Assembly (NCBI GenBank): GCA_009193035.1
Contig: SWDT01000005.1
Coordinates: 682,001 to 746,000 of the forward strand
From: Halicephalobus mephisto
Taxonomy: Eukaryota > Nematoda > Chromadorea > Rhabditida > Panagrolaimidae
Direction of reading: 5' to 3'
DNA: 64,000 nucleotides
Under the pieces are notes generated by a model, which did no database searches, was not told the origin of the DNA, and was given only the letters and a program-made list of their open reading frames with translations. The translations under genes and the position numbers were made by a program. This document shows positions 47,868-59,400 of this stretch, in pieces. Each line of letters starts with the position of its first letter. The stretch's first letter is position 1.

Positions 47868-49178
47868 ATGTCGAATGAATTAGCAGGCACGGTTTTCAAA
47901 GAAGACACTCTCGCGATCCAACATGACTGGCAGCGATCGTTGGAGTAAGTTTGTTTTTTGAATTTCATATATGAACCGTTTTTGCCAGATCCGACAAGGA
48001 TAAGTTCTTCGTTAATTTCAAGAAATTCGGCGAGAAAACCGTGGCTTTCGACATCAGATGTGAATCTGGGCAGCTGAAACAAGACGAAGGTGAAAAAATC
48101 AAAGCCGAACTTGCTGGAAAGGTATTTTTAAAATTTTACTTTTTTCCTAAAATTTATTTCAGACCATTGTTCTTGCCGTCGAGGATCTCTCAAGGAAGTT
48201 CATGGCGCCGTACGTCGAGTTCGGATCGGTCCACAAAGGGTCCATCAATTCAGTCGACATATCGCCGAGTGAGAACATGATGGTGTCCTCCGATGCCTCT
48301 GGCGAACTGATCGTTTCTGACACAAGACGGGCTACCAGACTGGTATGTTGATATTACTGTATTGCAATACCAGTGCTGTGCATTTCAGAGAGATCTAGAG
48401 GGCCATATTGCCGAAGTTTACTGTAGCAAGTTCTTTCCGAGCGGAATGGTCGTCCTCAGCGGCGGAATGGACATGACTGTCCGGGTTTTCTCGGTTGAAG
48501 ATGGGTGGAATGCTAGGACTATGATCGGTCACAAGGCCCGTAGGTGATTTGATATATGAATTTTCATAAGAAATTTCTCCAGCTGTTCACGATCTGGGAT
48601 TCATCGGCGAAGGTTCAGAAGTGGTTTCTTGCTCCAAAGACGGCACGATAAAAATTTGGAATTGCGGTACTGGGAAGGTTGTTCAAGACTTGCATCCCGA
48701 AATCGGACAACTACATTCAATTTCCGTCGCTGATATAGATTTGAATTTCGTCGGAGCCGCAGGTGAATCCAGGAAAGCCGTCATTTACGATGTTCGTTCT
48801 GGAAAAAAAATCCATTCATTCGAGACGGATTCTGGCTGTACTGCTGTGGCTTTCGATTCAGGAATGCACTTCTACGCCGGAACAGACAACGGATCCCTTT
48901 TTGCTTTCGACCTGAGGACTCCGAATCAGTCAACTCTAATCAGAACCCAAAGAGGAGCTGTTCACAGATTACTGTACAATGGACTAACTGGTTTGATTGG
49001 TGGATTTCACGATGGAACTGTGGGTGCTTATAGGAATGCCCTTGCTGAAGGCCAGTCTTACGTGGAATTCACGGGATCCGACTGTGATCCTATTTATGAC
49101 TTGTCCGTCGCCGGGGACAGTTTAGTGACCGCTTGTAGAGACAAGACTATCAGACTATATAAGCTAAATGGAATGTAA
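47868..49178 (+). CDS. PAAF1: Proteasomal ATPase-associated factor 1 (WD-repeat), 378 aa
   Basis: Exons: 47868-47944, 47989-48121, 48163-48342, 48389-48539, 48583-49178; total 1137 nt. The donor at 48540 (GTAGGT) is chosen because it keeps the frame of the last exon. After a family-specific N-terminal domain come WD repeats: SVHKGSINSVDIS, EGHIAEVYCSKFF and GHKAPVHDLGF, then DGTIKIWN and further blades to the C-terminus. PAAF1 (yeast Rpn14) binds proteasomal ATPase subunits and governs assembly of the 19S particle. Its length is close to the human protein. It is the first gene of a likely operon: NSUN4 follows 111 bp downstream. Confidence 0.9.
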
Positions 49179-49289
49179 TTATTTAATTTGCCGGGTTTTA
49201 TGTATTAAATCTATTTTGAATTTGGATTTTTCGAAAAAGTTAATTTCTTTGAATATTTTAATTTTAAAAAATTATTTTTATTGTTTTAG
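49179..49289 (+). promoter_or_regulatory. Candidate intercistronic region with SL2-type acceptor
   Basis: 111 bp between the PAAF1 stop and the NSUN4 start. It has an ATTAAA at about 49205 as a possible poly(A) signal, then a U-rich stretch, then TTGTTTTAG at 49281-49289 directly before ATG. The spacing and order match nematode operon junctions. Confidence 0.65.
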
Positions 49290-52200
49290 ATGTTGGGTTT
49301 TAATCAGCAAATCAGAATCTTCCACTCTTCGACTGTGCTTCTGAAAACAGCCAAATTCAAGCCGAAAATCGCGAGAGTTAAACCAGTCAAAACTCCTTCG
49401 AATTTGGCCTTGGATAACTTTGATTTTTATTACGGTCCTTTATTTGGGAATCAATGGCCGTCAATTCGTCTAGGATTACTGTCGCCAAACAAGTTTATAG
49501 CTGTTATGAATAGGTTTTCAGATGACTATGAAGTCAATTCAAGGATCATAAAGGATTTAGGAACAGTCAATGTGATGGATTTTTTGATTTCTGGTGATCC
49601 AGGAAAAGTAGCAACAAAATTAGAAAAGAAAAAAACCGAAATTTCAAGAAAGCCACTTCAGGGATCGGAAGGAGAAGAATATTCTGAAGACGAAGCATTT
49701 GGAAAATCGGAATCTCAAGAAACAGAAGGACTGGAAATGAGACTAGAAGGCGGAATTCATGAATTCACGAAGCCTGAAGAAACGTACACCATGGGAGAGC
49801 TGAATCTCGACTTGAAAGATGACAAAAAGAAAAAAATAAAAGAATTAGAGTGAGTTTTTTATTTGAATTTTGCAAAATTAAAAATAAGTAGTTTTGGGAG
49901 ATAATTCTGACGGATATTTCTAGGTAGCTTAAAACTTAAAATAACTTACAATTTTAGATTTTGAGGATAGTGCTGTAGTTAACAATATTATAAAAATAAA
50001 AAATAAGCAATCTTACGAAAGTTTAAATTTTCAAAAGTTCCTAGAAATTCAAATAATCTGTAGTTATAGATTTGGATAGTAACTTTATAGTAGTATATAA
50101 AGATAAAAATAAATAGTATTATGAAATAATTTAAATTTTCAAAAGTTTCTACAAATTCAAATAATCTGTAGTCATAGATTTAGATAGTAACTTTATAATA
50201 GTATATAAAGATAAAAATAAGTACTATTATGAAATAATTTAAATTTTCAAGTTTCTACAAATTCAAATAATCTGTAACTTTAAATTTGGATTAGGTAGTA
50301 AATTTTTAACTTTATGTGAAGATTAAAGATAAATAGTATTATGAATTAATTTAAATTTTCAAAAGTTTCTAGAAATTCAAATAATCTAAAATCTTAAATT
50401 TGGATGGTAGTTTAGTAATTCACTATATTATTGTAAAAAATAATTTTACAAAGTTATCTTAAAGAAAATCTTCAGAAATTTAAATAACTTATATGATAGT
50501 TTTTACAATTAAGTTTTTTGGAAATATGTTCTATCTAGGTAAATTTGGAAACTTCTGGATTAAGGTTTTATGAGATCTTTAACTTTGTATTTGCCTTGAA
50601 AGATCAATGGCTATGTATTGAGGTACTTGTGGATATTAAGAAATCTCAACTAATGCTACAGTAATCTTCAGAACATAAATTTTTTTAAATAAAAAAGTTT
50701 TCAGAATTACAGGAGTTGAACGATTCACTGGAAATTTACTAAAAAAAGAAGATTTTTTGATTTATCCTAGAAAATTGAGATTATTTACTTTTCCTGAAGA
50801 CAGTTTGGCAGATTTTCCAAGTCCGATAAAGGATAAAAAAGACATCTCTAGTTGGTGGTTACTAGATGGAGGATCAATCCTTCCTGTTCTTGCTTTGGAT
50901 CTTCAGGCTGATGACAACGTCCTGGATATGTGTGCCGCACCTGGTGGAAAAAGTTTATTAATTGCTCAAACTGGACTTTTTCGTAAGTTTTTTTATTAAA
51001 TACAGAAGAACTTGGATACAAGATACCCCTTGGGATTGGGCAAAGCTTATCTTTAACAAAGGATATATTATAGAAGGGATAAATGTGAAAGTAGACTAAC
51101 CAAACATACTCAGACTGTAGCTATAACAAGAAATATGTTATAGCGGAGGTATCTTGTATCCAAGTTCTACTGTATAATATTTTTTTCTTTAAAATAATTA
51201 CAAAATACCTAGTTCTATATACAATCGAACTTGGATATAAGATATCCCCTTGGGATTGGGCAAAGTTTATCTTTAACAAAGGATATATCATATTAGGGAT
51301 AAATGTGAAAGTAGACTAACCAAACATACTCAGACTGTAGCTATAACAAGAAATATGTTATAGCGGAGATATCTTATATCCAAGTTCTACTGTATAATAT
51401 TTTTTTCTTTAAAATAATTACAAAATACCTAGTTCTATATACAGTAGAACTTGGATACAAGATACCCCCTTGGGATTGGGCAAAGTTTATCTTTAACAAA
51501 GGATATATCATATTAGGGATAAATGTGAAAGTAGACTAACCAAACATACTCAGACTGTAGCTATAACAAGAAATATGTTATAGCGGAGGTATCTTGTATC
51601 CAAGTTATACTGTATCGTAATTAAACAAAAAATGATTTTTTTTCTCGAAGAAAAAGTAAAAATAAAAAATTTTGTACTTTTCTACTGAAATTTATTTTTT
51701 TTAATTTTAAAACTTATTAATAAGGAATTTTTAATTTTTAAAATAACTTTTTTGAGATTTAAAAATTTAAAATTTTTACGAAAGTTTACTTTAAAAATAT
51801 TTTTTAAAATTAAATTTTATTTTAGAAAAACTGACTTGTGCTGATGCAAAATTGTCGAGAATTGGTCAATTGAGAAGAGGATTAGGGATGTATATTCCTC
51901 CAGATGCTCCAGAATCAGAGAAAATTGTGATTAAAAAAAAGGATGCTGGAAGACTTGATGGATGGACAGATGAAGGGATTTATGATAAAATTTTAGTTGA
52001 TGTTCCGTGTTCTACAGATCGGCTTTCTGTCAATCAGGACGAATATAATTTATTTAGTCCGTCGATGACGCAAACGAGACTTAATCTTCCTCAACTTCAA
52101 GTGAAACTTCTTATGTAAGTTTTAATTTTGTAAAATTTAAATATCAATTTGTTTTTGAGCAGTTGGTTATAATTTCCTGAATACCTGAGTAGTTTGATGT

Positions 52201-53419
52201 GTAACTTTTTACTCAAGGAAATATGTGTTTTTTTAATTTATTGGTTCTGTAGAATTAGTTTTTTTAAATTTATTCCACTAAGCAAACGAGACAAAAAATA
52301 ATGATAATTTCTGATAATTTAATACTCTAATTTTTTTAATTTCTGAACAACGTCACGTCTGCTGCAAATTGGATCCTTGCGTTTCAAGGATTTTCGTGAT
52401 GAGAGCCTTCTTACTCTGCAAGAGAGAGTTCTGTACCCCATATGTCCTTGATCCGGGAATTTCTAATTTTGCAAGTAGTATAGATCCCCAAAATATTACT
52501 AAACAGTGCTAAATTGAACTATATTTTACTGTAGTTTTTGAAAAATTTCCCTAAAGTTACTTCGGGAGAATTTCGTAACAATTTAAAAAATTTTTCTAAG
52601 AGTGTATATTATGCCACCGATTGTTCCTTTGAAATGTTTGAAAATGGATTGAAGTTGTTACGAAATCAACCATCTGCGTTAACTATGAAGCGTTTGTTTA
52701 AGAAAATCGAACAAATTCAGTACTTTGAAAAACTGAAATCACCAAATTACTCAAAATACTAAAATTACAGTAGAAGTTTTACAAAATAAATAAAAATGAT
52801 AAGTAGTAACACAAACAGAACTTTGTTTTTTGATTTGTCTATTGGCATATACCGTACATATTTTACATAATGTTTTGTGGAAATGCATACCAATAGACAA
52901 ATTAGAAAATTGAACTTTATTTGTGTTATTACTTATCACTTTTATTTATTTTGCAAAATTTCCACTGTAATTTTAGTATTTTGGTGATTTTAGTTATTTC
53001 AAAGTGCTGAATTTGTTCGATTTTCTCAGACAATTGATATTGTATTTTTTAAAAGCTTTCGTGTTGAGAGTTGACTCAAGTTTTTTGTTGATGATAAAAC
53101 TCGTTTTTTTGTAATTTTATATTTTTAATTTTTTAGAAATGCTCTTCGGGCTTTGAAAGTAGGAGGATCATTGGTTTATTCTACTTGTACTTTGTCACCG
53201 ATGCAGAATGATGCTGTTGTTGAAAATGCTGCTGTTATTGCTGAACGAGAATTTGGAATCAAATGCATTGAGAAGACGTTGATTCAACTTCAAAGACATC
53301 TGCAGCCGACGGGTCTTTATAGATTTGCTCAAAGTTGCCAAAGAGGACTTTTGGTCGTTCCTTATCTGAGATCCAACTTTGGTCCTATGTACGTTTGTAA
53401 ACTTCAGAAAGTACGGTAG
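49290..53419 (+). CDS. NSUN4: Mitochondrial rRNA m5C methyltransferase NSUN4, 469 aa
   Basis: Exons: 49290-49849, 50705-50982, 51826-52114, 53137-53419; total 1410 nt. A basic N-terminus rich in Ser/Lys/Arg suggests mitochondrial import. The RsmB/NOL1/NSUN fold is clear: SAM motif DMCAAPGGKS, motif IV DVPCSTDR with the helper Cys, and motif VI STCTLSP with the catalytic Cys. Animal NSUN4 methylates the small mitochondrial rRNA and, with MTERF4, aids ribosome joining. It is somewhat longer than the human protein because of an acidic linker in exon 1 (SEGEEYSEDEAFGKSESQET). Introns 2 and 3 carry the foldback array and a large hairpin. Confidence 0.92.
51001..51614. repeat. Three tandem foldback elements, reverse copy of the 20954 array
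   Basis: Units 51001-51174, 51220-51394 and 51440-51614, each about 175 bp with TA-bounded inverted ends (ACTTGGATACAAGATACC and its complement). The spacer, read in reverse, is the same as at 20954-21565. It lies inside the second NSUN4 intron. Confidence 0.88.
52707..53028. mobile_element. Large inverted repeat (about 115-bp arms) in NSUN4 intron 3
   Basis: The left arm (52707-52824) and right arm (about 52910-53028) are imperfect reverse complements: AATCGAACAAATTCAGTACT pairs with AAGTGCTGAATTTGTTCGAT, and the AAAATGATAAGTAGTAACAC side pairs with its partner. The loop is about 85 bp. An open frame at 52538-52762 runs into the left arm but matches nothing I know. Confidence 0.75.
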
Positions 53420-53478
53420 TTTTTTATTTTGTTGAGTTTATAAAATAGGTTACAGTAATAAGTGAAATAACTTTGGTT

Positions 53479-54857
53479 TTAAAATTCGGTACAGAAGTCA
53501 AGATTGATTTTGGAGGAATCTTGAGGGGGTTTTACTGTAGTTGAAGCGGTTTCTGTGGTGGAATTCTGAGGAACCTGGGGCTTGTTGACGGTTTTGGAGA
53601 ATTCGTCGAGTTGTTTCTTCTCTTTTGTAGAGAGATCTCTGGCGTATTTTCCACCGATATAGACTTTGTAATTCTGAAAGTTGGATTGAAATTAAGAAGT
53701 GAAATAAGAGTAGTTGAAGTTCAAAAAATCGAGATCAAATGAAATTGAAAAGGATAAAGAAAGATGAAGTGAGATTAACAGATATCAAGTGAAGTTAGTA
53801 AGGATCAACTGAATGAACAGAGATCAAGAAAGGTGATGTTAGCTAAGATTAACTAGAAATGAAAAAGACCAAAAATAGTCAAATGAGATCAACAATAGTC
53901 AAGCAATGAACAAGAATAGAAAAAAATGATGTTAGCTAAGATTAACTAGAGTTCAAAAAGGGTCAAGAAGAGTCAAGTGAGGTCAACAATGGTCAACTGA
54001 ATGAACAAAGATCAAGAAAGATGACGTTAGCTAAGATTAACTGGAGTTCAAAAAGACCAAAAAGAATCAGGTAAGATCGATTGAATGAATAAGGATCGAA
54101 AAAAGACGTCAACCAAGATTAACTGGAGTTCAAAAAGATCAAAAATAGTCAAATGAGGTCAACAATGGTCAACTGAATGAACAAAAATCAAGAAAGATGA
54201 CGTCAACTAAGATTAACTAGAGTTCAAAAAGACCAAAAAAGATGAGATGAACTAAAATTAACTAAAATGAAAATACAATTACCTGTACAGTACAGCCGAC
54301 AAAAATGTAAAGTGTAGTGTCAGGTTTGGAACAGAACGAAGGCATTGATGGCCTGAGGGGCATTGGTGGAATTGTACTGTTCGTTTTTTCGAGGTTTTCA
54401 GCATTGGCAAATGCTTCTTCAATTTTCTATAATTTTAAAAAATTAACAATTATTTTTTAATTTAAAAAAGTTAAAAAAATCACTTTTATTAAAAAATTTA
54501 AAAAACTACTTCATTAAAAAATTTAAAAAACTACTTCATTAAAAAATTTCGAAAAATTATTTTTTTAAATAAATTTTTTTAAAAATTACTTTTTTTAATT
54601 TTTAATTTTTTAAAATTATTTTTTTTACTTTTAAATAAGATTAAAAATTAGACCTTTTTGAAGATAGCTAAGTCTTTTTTGTATTTTTTGACTTCTTTGA
54701 TTTCATCATCGACGAGATCTCTGATGAAGTTGCCATGGGAAAAAAGTTTTTTTCCAGTAACAACACATCCGATAGATCCTCCGGAATTTGGAGGTAGATT
54801 GTAATATTGAGCTAAAGAAAATCCAAAAATACAAAAAATGAAAAAAATAAAATTCAT
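53479..54857 (-). CDS. Pepsin inhibitor-3-like secreted protein, 180 aa
   Basis: Exons in transcript order: 54857-54654, 54426-54283, 53673-53479; total 543 nt, phase 0 throughout. Signal peptide: MNFIFFIFCIFGFSLAQ. Two repeats of the nematode PI-3 fold are visible: GCVVTGKKLFSHGNFIRDL near residue 30 and GCTVQNYKVYIGGKYARDL near residue 112. Each is followed by a charged helix (DEIKEVKKYKKDL; TKEKKQLDEF). The Cys residues flanking the repeats fit the disulfide pattern. Family members inhibit pepsin-like aspartic proteases. The Thr/Pro/Gln-rich C-terminal tail is longer than the core needs. Its stop is 59 bp from the NSUN4 stop in convergent orientation. An earlier start at 54911 uses a non-ATG codon and is not preferred. 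Confidence 0.88.
53700..54270. repeat. Degenerate tandem repeat, unit about 120 bp, in a PI-3 intron
   Basis: Around five copies with landmarks GTTAGCTAAGATTAACT, GTCAAATGAG and CAACTGAATGAACAAAG. Confidence 0.8.
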
Positions 54858-54907
54858 TATTGAAAAATGAAATGAAATAAAATTTTTATTTTTGTTTTTG
54901 AAGAAAA

Positions 54908-55165
54908 TCAAGACCCTCCTCCGTCAGATGATCCCCTTTCGGGCGTCGATGATCCCGTCGAGGACTTTTGTTTTTCGATAACGGGCTTATTCCCTGAGGG
55001 GATGGAACCAGTCTGTTTAGTTGGACGAGATTTGTCTGTCCTTCCAGGTAGGTGAAAATCATTTTTTAAAATTAATGAAAACCGTCCCTCCAGATGGATG
55101 AGAATTCCCCATCCCCTGAGGCAAGTGAGGATCGTCTCTGCTTTTAGAAAAATAAAAATCATTTT
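54908..55165 (-). other. Coding-looking island of unresolved identity
   Basis: 258 bp of much higher GC than the surroundings, with more than one open frame. The minus-strand frame ends GSSTPERGSSDGGGS and a stop at 54908, 50 bp before the PI-3 start. Its upstream part also reads DDPHLPQGMGNSHPSGG in another frame, which a 47-bp intron could join to a third frame. The plus strand is also open over about 50 codons (PPPSDDPLSGVDDPVEDF). I cannot pick a frame; a last exon or two of a short minus-strand gene is the best guess. Confidence 0.35.
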
Positions 55166-55289
55166 TTTTTAAGTACGCAATTTCTGTTTTTTTTGGAATT
55201 AAAATTATGCATTTTCTAAGAAAAATAAAAATCACAAATTTTTTGAGATTCTTTGTTCGAAAAAATTAAAAATTATTTAAAAAGATAAA

Positions 55290-56250
55290 TTAAAATTTTT
55301 TAATTTCAAATATCAATGATCTACTCTAATACATATATGTAAAAACCATATTTCAAATAAATTCAAAAAAATCATTCATTTTTTTAGATAATTGAAAATT
55401 TATTTTCTAAGATAATTAAAAATTTTTTCATTTCAAATACCAATGATCCATTTTCATAGATATATGTAAAAAACTATATTTCAGAAAAAAATTATTCATT
55501 TTTTTAGGTAATTAAAAATTCATTTCCTAAAATAATTAAAGTTTTTAATTTTTGCAATATCAATGATTTACTCTCATAGATAAATGTAAAAATCATATTT
55601 CAGAAAAAATCCAAAAAATCATTCATTTCCTAAAATAACAAAAAATTTTTCCATTTTCAAATATCAATGATTTACTCTCATAGATAAATGTAAAAATCAT
55701 ATTTCAGAAAAAAAATCATTCATTTTCTTTAGGTAACTGAAATTCATTCATTTTCTAAGATAATTAAATTTTTAATTTTTGCAATATCAATGATGTACTC
55801 TCATAGATAAATGTAAAAATCATATTTCAGAAAAAATCCAAAAATCATTCATTTCCGAACTAAAAATTCTTCCATTTTCAAATATCAATGATTTACTCTC
55901 ATAGATAAATGTAAAAATCATATTTCAGACAAAATCATTCATTTCCTAAAATAATTAAATTTGTTAATTTTTGCAATATCAATGATCTACTCTCATAGAT
56001 ATATAAAAAACTATATTTCAGAAAAAAATCATTCATTTTCTTTAAATAATTGAAAATTCATTTTTTAAAATAATTAAAGACTTTTAAATTTTTGCAATAT
56101 CAATGATCTACTCTCATAGATATATATATGTAAAAATCATTTATTCTTTTTTTTTGAAATTTTAAAAATCGTTTATCCTCTTAACTGAAATTCCTCCATT
56201 TTGCAATACCAACGATCTACTTTCATAGAAAACTAAAAACGATTCATTTT
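55290..56250. repeat. Satellite-like array, about eight units of 100-130 bp
   Basis: Units contain CAATATCAATGATCTACTCT, CATAGATATATGTAAAAA(T/C), TATTTCAGAAAAAA and ATTCATTTTCTAAAATAATT. The array fills the gap between the PI-3/island region and the 3' end of the cystathionine gamma-lyase gene. Confidence 0.85.
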
Positions 56251-56472
56251 TCGGCTAAGCTCAAGAAGTTTTTTTCTAAGATAAATGAAGAAAAAATTGA
56301 GCTTTGATTTCATCCGATTTTTGTCTGGTGATTCAACGGGGAAAGCCCTCAGGGGATTAAACTTTATTTTTTCTCTCAACAAAAATAGAACAAATTTGAT
56401 CTTTTCTATTTTAGGCCAATATGGCAGAAAAAAAATTATGCTCCGATTTTTAAAATTAAGGCTTTAAAAAAG

Positions 56473-59400
56473 TTAATTGCCTGTGGCGGCTTTGAGGGCC
56501 TGATCCAGATCGGCAATGAGATCTTCTTTATCTTCGCAGCCGATGGAGAGTCTGATCAAGTTGTCCGTGATTCCTAGGACTTTCCGGTCTTCTTCAGGAA
56601 CGGAAGCATGAGTCATGATGGAGGGCAGTTCGGCGAGGGACTCGTAACCCCCGAGGGATTCGGCCAAGGTGAAAATTTTCAGTGAAGACAAAAAAGTCCT
56701 AGATTCCTTAAGTCCACCTTTGAGATAGAAGGATATCATGCCACTCATGCCGGATGTTTGTTTTTTGTGAATTTGGTGTTGGGGATGGGAGGGGAGAGCG
56801 GGGTAGAGGACTTTCTCGATCCTGGGGTCCTTCTCGAGCCATTCAGCCGCTGCCAGGGCGTTTTCGTTGTGGGCCTTCATCCTCAGATGAAGTGTCTTAA
56901 TCCCTCTGTTAACCAAATAACAATCAAACGGAGAAGGAACAGCCCCTACGGCCAATTGCATAAAAAACAAATGTTCGTCGATAACGGCCGAATTCGTGAC
57001 AGCAGCTCCCATGACGACGTCTGAATGTCCATTGATGTACTTCGTGATTGAATGAACAACAACATCAGCTCCGAGATTCAAAGGCTTCTGGAAAAACGGC
57101 GACATAAAGGTGTTGTCAACGACGACTAAGATTTCTTCGTTGAATTCTTTGACGATTTCCGTGACCGCAGCGATGTCAACGACCTTCAGAAGCGGATTCG
57201 AGGGAGATTCGAACCAGACCATCTTAGTTTCCGGCTTCAGAGCTTTCTTCAAACCTTCCAGATTTGTGAGATCGACGAAATCCACCTTCAAGCCATGCTG
57301 AGGAACACTGACTCTTCTGAAGTACCTCTGGGTTCCTGAAAATTAACATTTCATCATATGTTTAATTTCATCGAATTAACAGTCAGAGTTCAAAGTTAAA
57401 ATTCGGACTTTTCTGCACCAAATGTGGATTTTTATTTCAAAGCATTGTTTTATTCAAATTGATAATTAAATTTTCGAGTTTAGTTCTGTCGAATCCTAAT
57501 CTGATTCTGAGATTTCTTTCATTAAAGTTGGTGATAAAAATTTGAGGTCGAATATGAAAGTCAAAGTTGATCATCAAAATTCAATTTCAAAATTAATTAT
57601 AAAAGTTTGATTTCAAAGGTGATCATCAAAATTTAATTTCAAAGTTGATCATCAAACTTCGATTTCAAAGTTAATCATCAAAATTTGATTTCAAAGTCGA
57701 TCATAAAAATTCAATTTCAAAATTAATCATTAAAATTTAATTTCAAAGTTAACCATCAAAGTCCGATGTTTAACTTTAACTATGAAGTTAATCATCAAAT
57801 TTTGATTTCAAAGGTGATCATCAAAATTTAATTTCAAAGTTAACCATCAAAGTTCGATGTTTAAGTTTAACTATGAAGTTAATCATTAAAGTTCAACCTC
57901 AAAGTTAATCATCAAAATTTAAAGTCAAATTTCGAAATCAAAGTTTGAGGTCAAGATTTAAATTTTTCATACTATGACCCCATATCATTTTTGCTTCAAA
58001 AGATTCTAATAATTTTTACCTATTATTTTAAGATAGTTTTTTTAAAATAAAAATTTGTGAATATTGCCATATTAGAACAAGCCAGAATTTTGACAAAATG
58101 TAGTTTTGGATTTTTTTGAAACATGTGCTTTTTTATTTGTCGGATATCATAAATGTTATATAGGTGTATATAGTGGGTATTTCATAAGCAAACCAGGTCT
58201 TGAAGAGAATTATCTTGCTTATTAAACAACAGGTATACGGTATACATGATAAATTGAGGGTTGACTAGTTAATTGACATATTTATTGTGCTTAATCTTCG
58301 TTATATAGATGTATATAGTGGGTATTTCGTAAGCAAGCCAGGTCTTGAAGAGAATTATCTCATGTAATAGTTTGTCATGTATACAGTATGCCTATTACCT
58401 AAGTGTTGACTAGTTAATTGATGTATTTATTGTGTTTAATCTTCGTTATATAAATGTATATAGTGGATATTTCGTAAGCAAGCCAGGTCTTGAAGAGAAT
58501 TATTTTACTTATTAAACAACAGGTATACTGTATACATGATAAATTGAGGGTTGACTAGTTAATTGACATATTTATTGTGTTTAATCTTCGTTATATAGGT
58601 GTATCAAGTGGGTATTTCGAAATCAAACTAGGTCTTGAAGAGAATTATCTTACTTATTAAACAACAGGTATACTGTATACATGGCAAACTAAGCGCTGGA
58701 TTATTTTTACTATCATTATTATTATTATTATTATTACTATTATTATGGTTTTTGTGGTAATATTATTTTTGTTCTGGTAAATAAGAAATTCTCATACCCC
58801 GCATCTCTCACGCAATCACACCGATTCACCGAGATACAACAATAAAAAGCAAAAAAATTTCCCGCCTTCCGTTTTTCTTCTCTCGACCAAAAACCGAATT
58901 TTTACGACGGTTTTCATCGAAAAATATCAAATCAACAGATCGGAAAATTTTCAAGGATGTTATGAAAAAACGATCGAAAACCAATGATGAAATTATTTTT
59001 CTTATTTAATCATATTTTTTTTAAAAATAAAAAATGCTTTAATTTTTTAATTTTTAAAAAATTAAAAATTTTTTAATTTTTAAAAAATTAAAAATTTTTC
59101 AATTAAAATCAATCCAAATTTTTTAATTTTTCACTTAAATTTAAAAAATTTCTCAAATATCTAAGAAATTCGATTTAGAATATTTTCGAAAAAAAAGTTT
59201 TTAATTTTTTAATTTTTTAAAAATTTCTTTAATTTTTTTTATTTTTAAAATTCTTCAAAAACGAATAAAAAGTAGAGAATTTTAAAATTTAAAAAATTAT
59301 AAAATTTTTCTTTTTTTTTAATTTTTACTAAAATACTAAAAAATAAAAAAATATTTTAAAATAATTTTATAAAAATTTAAATTTTGTAAAATTATATTTT

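Noticed and set aside
56285..56467. Plus-strand 60-codon frame next to the cth stop
   Set aside because: It is short, A/T-driven, and lies in the 3' flank of a well-defined minus-strand gene.
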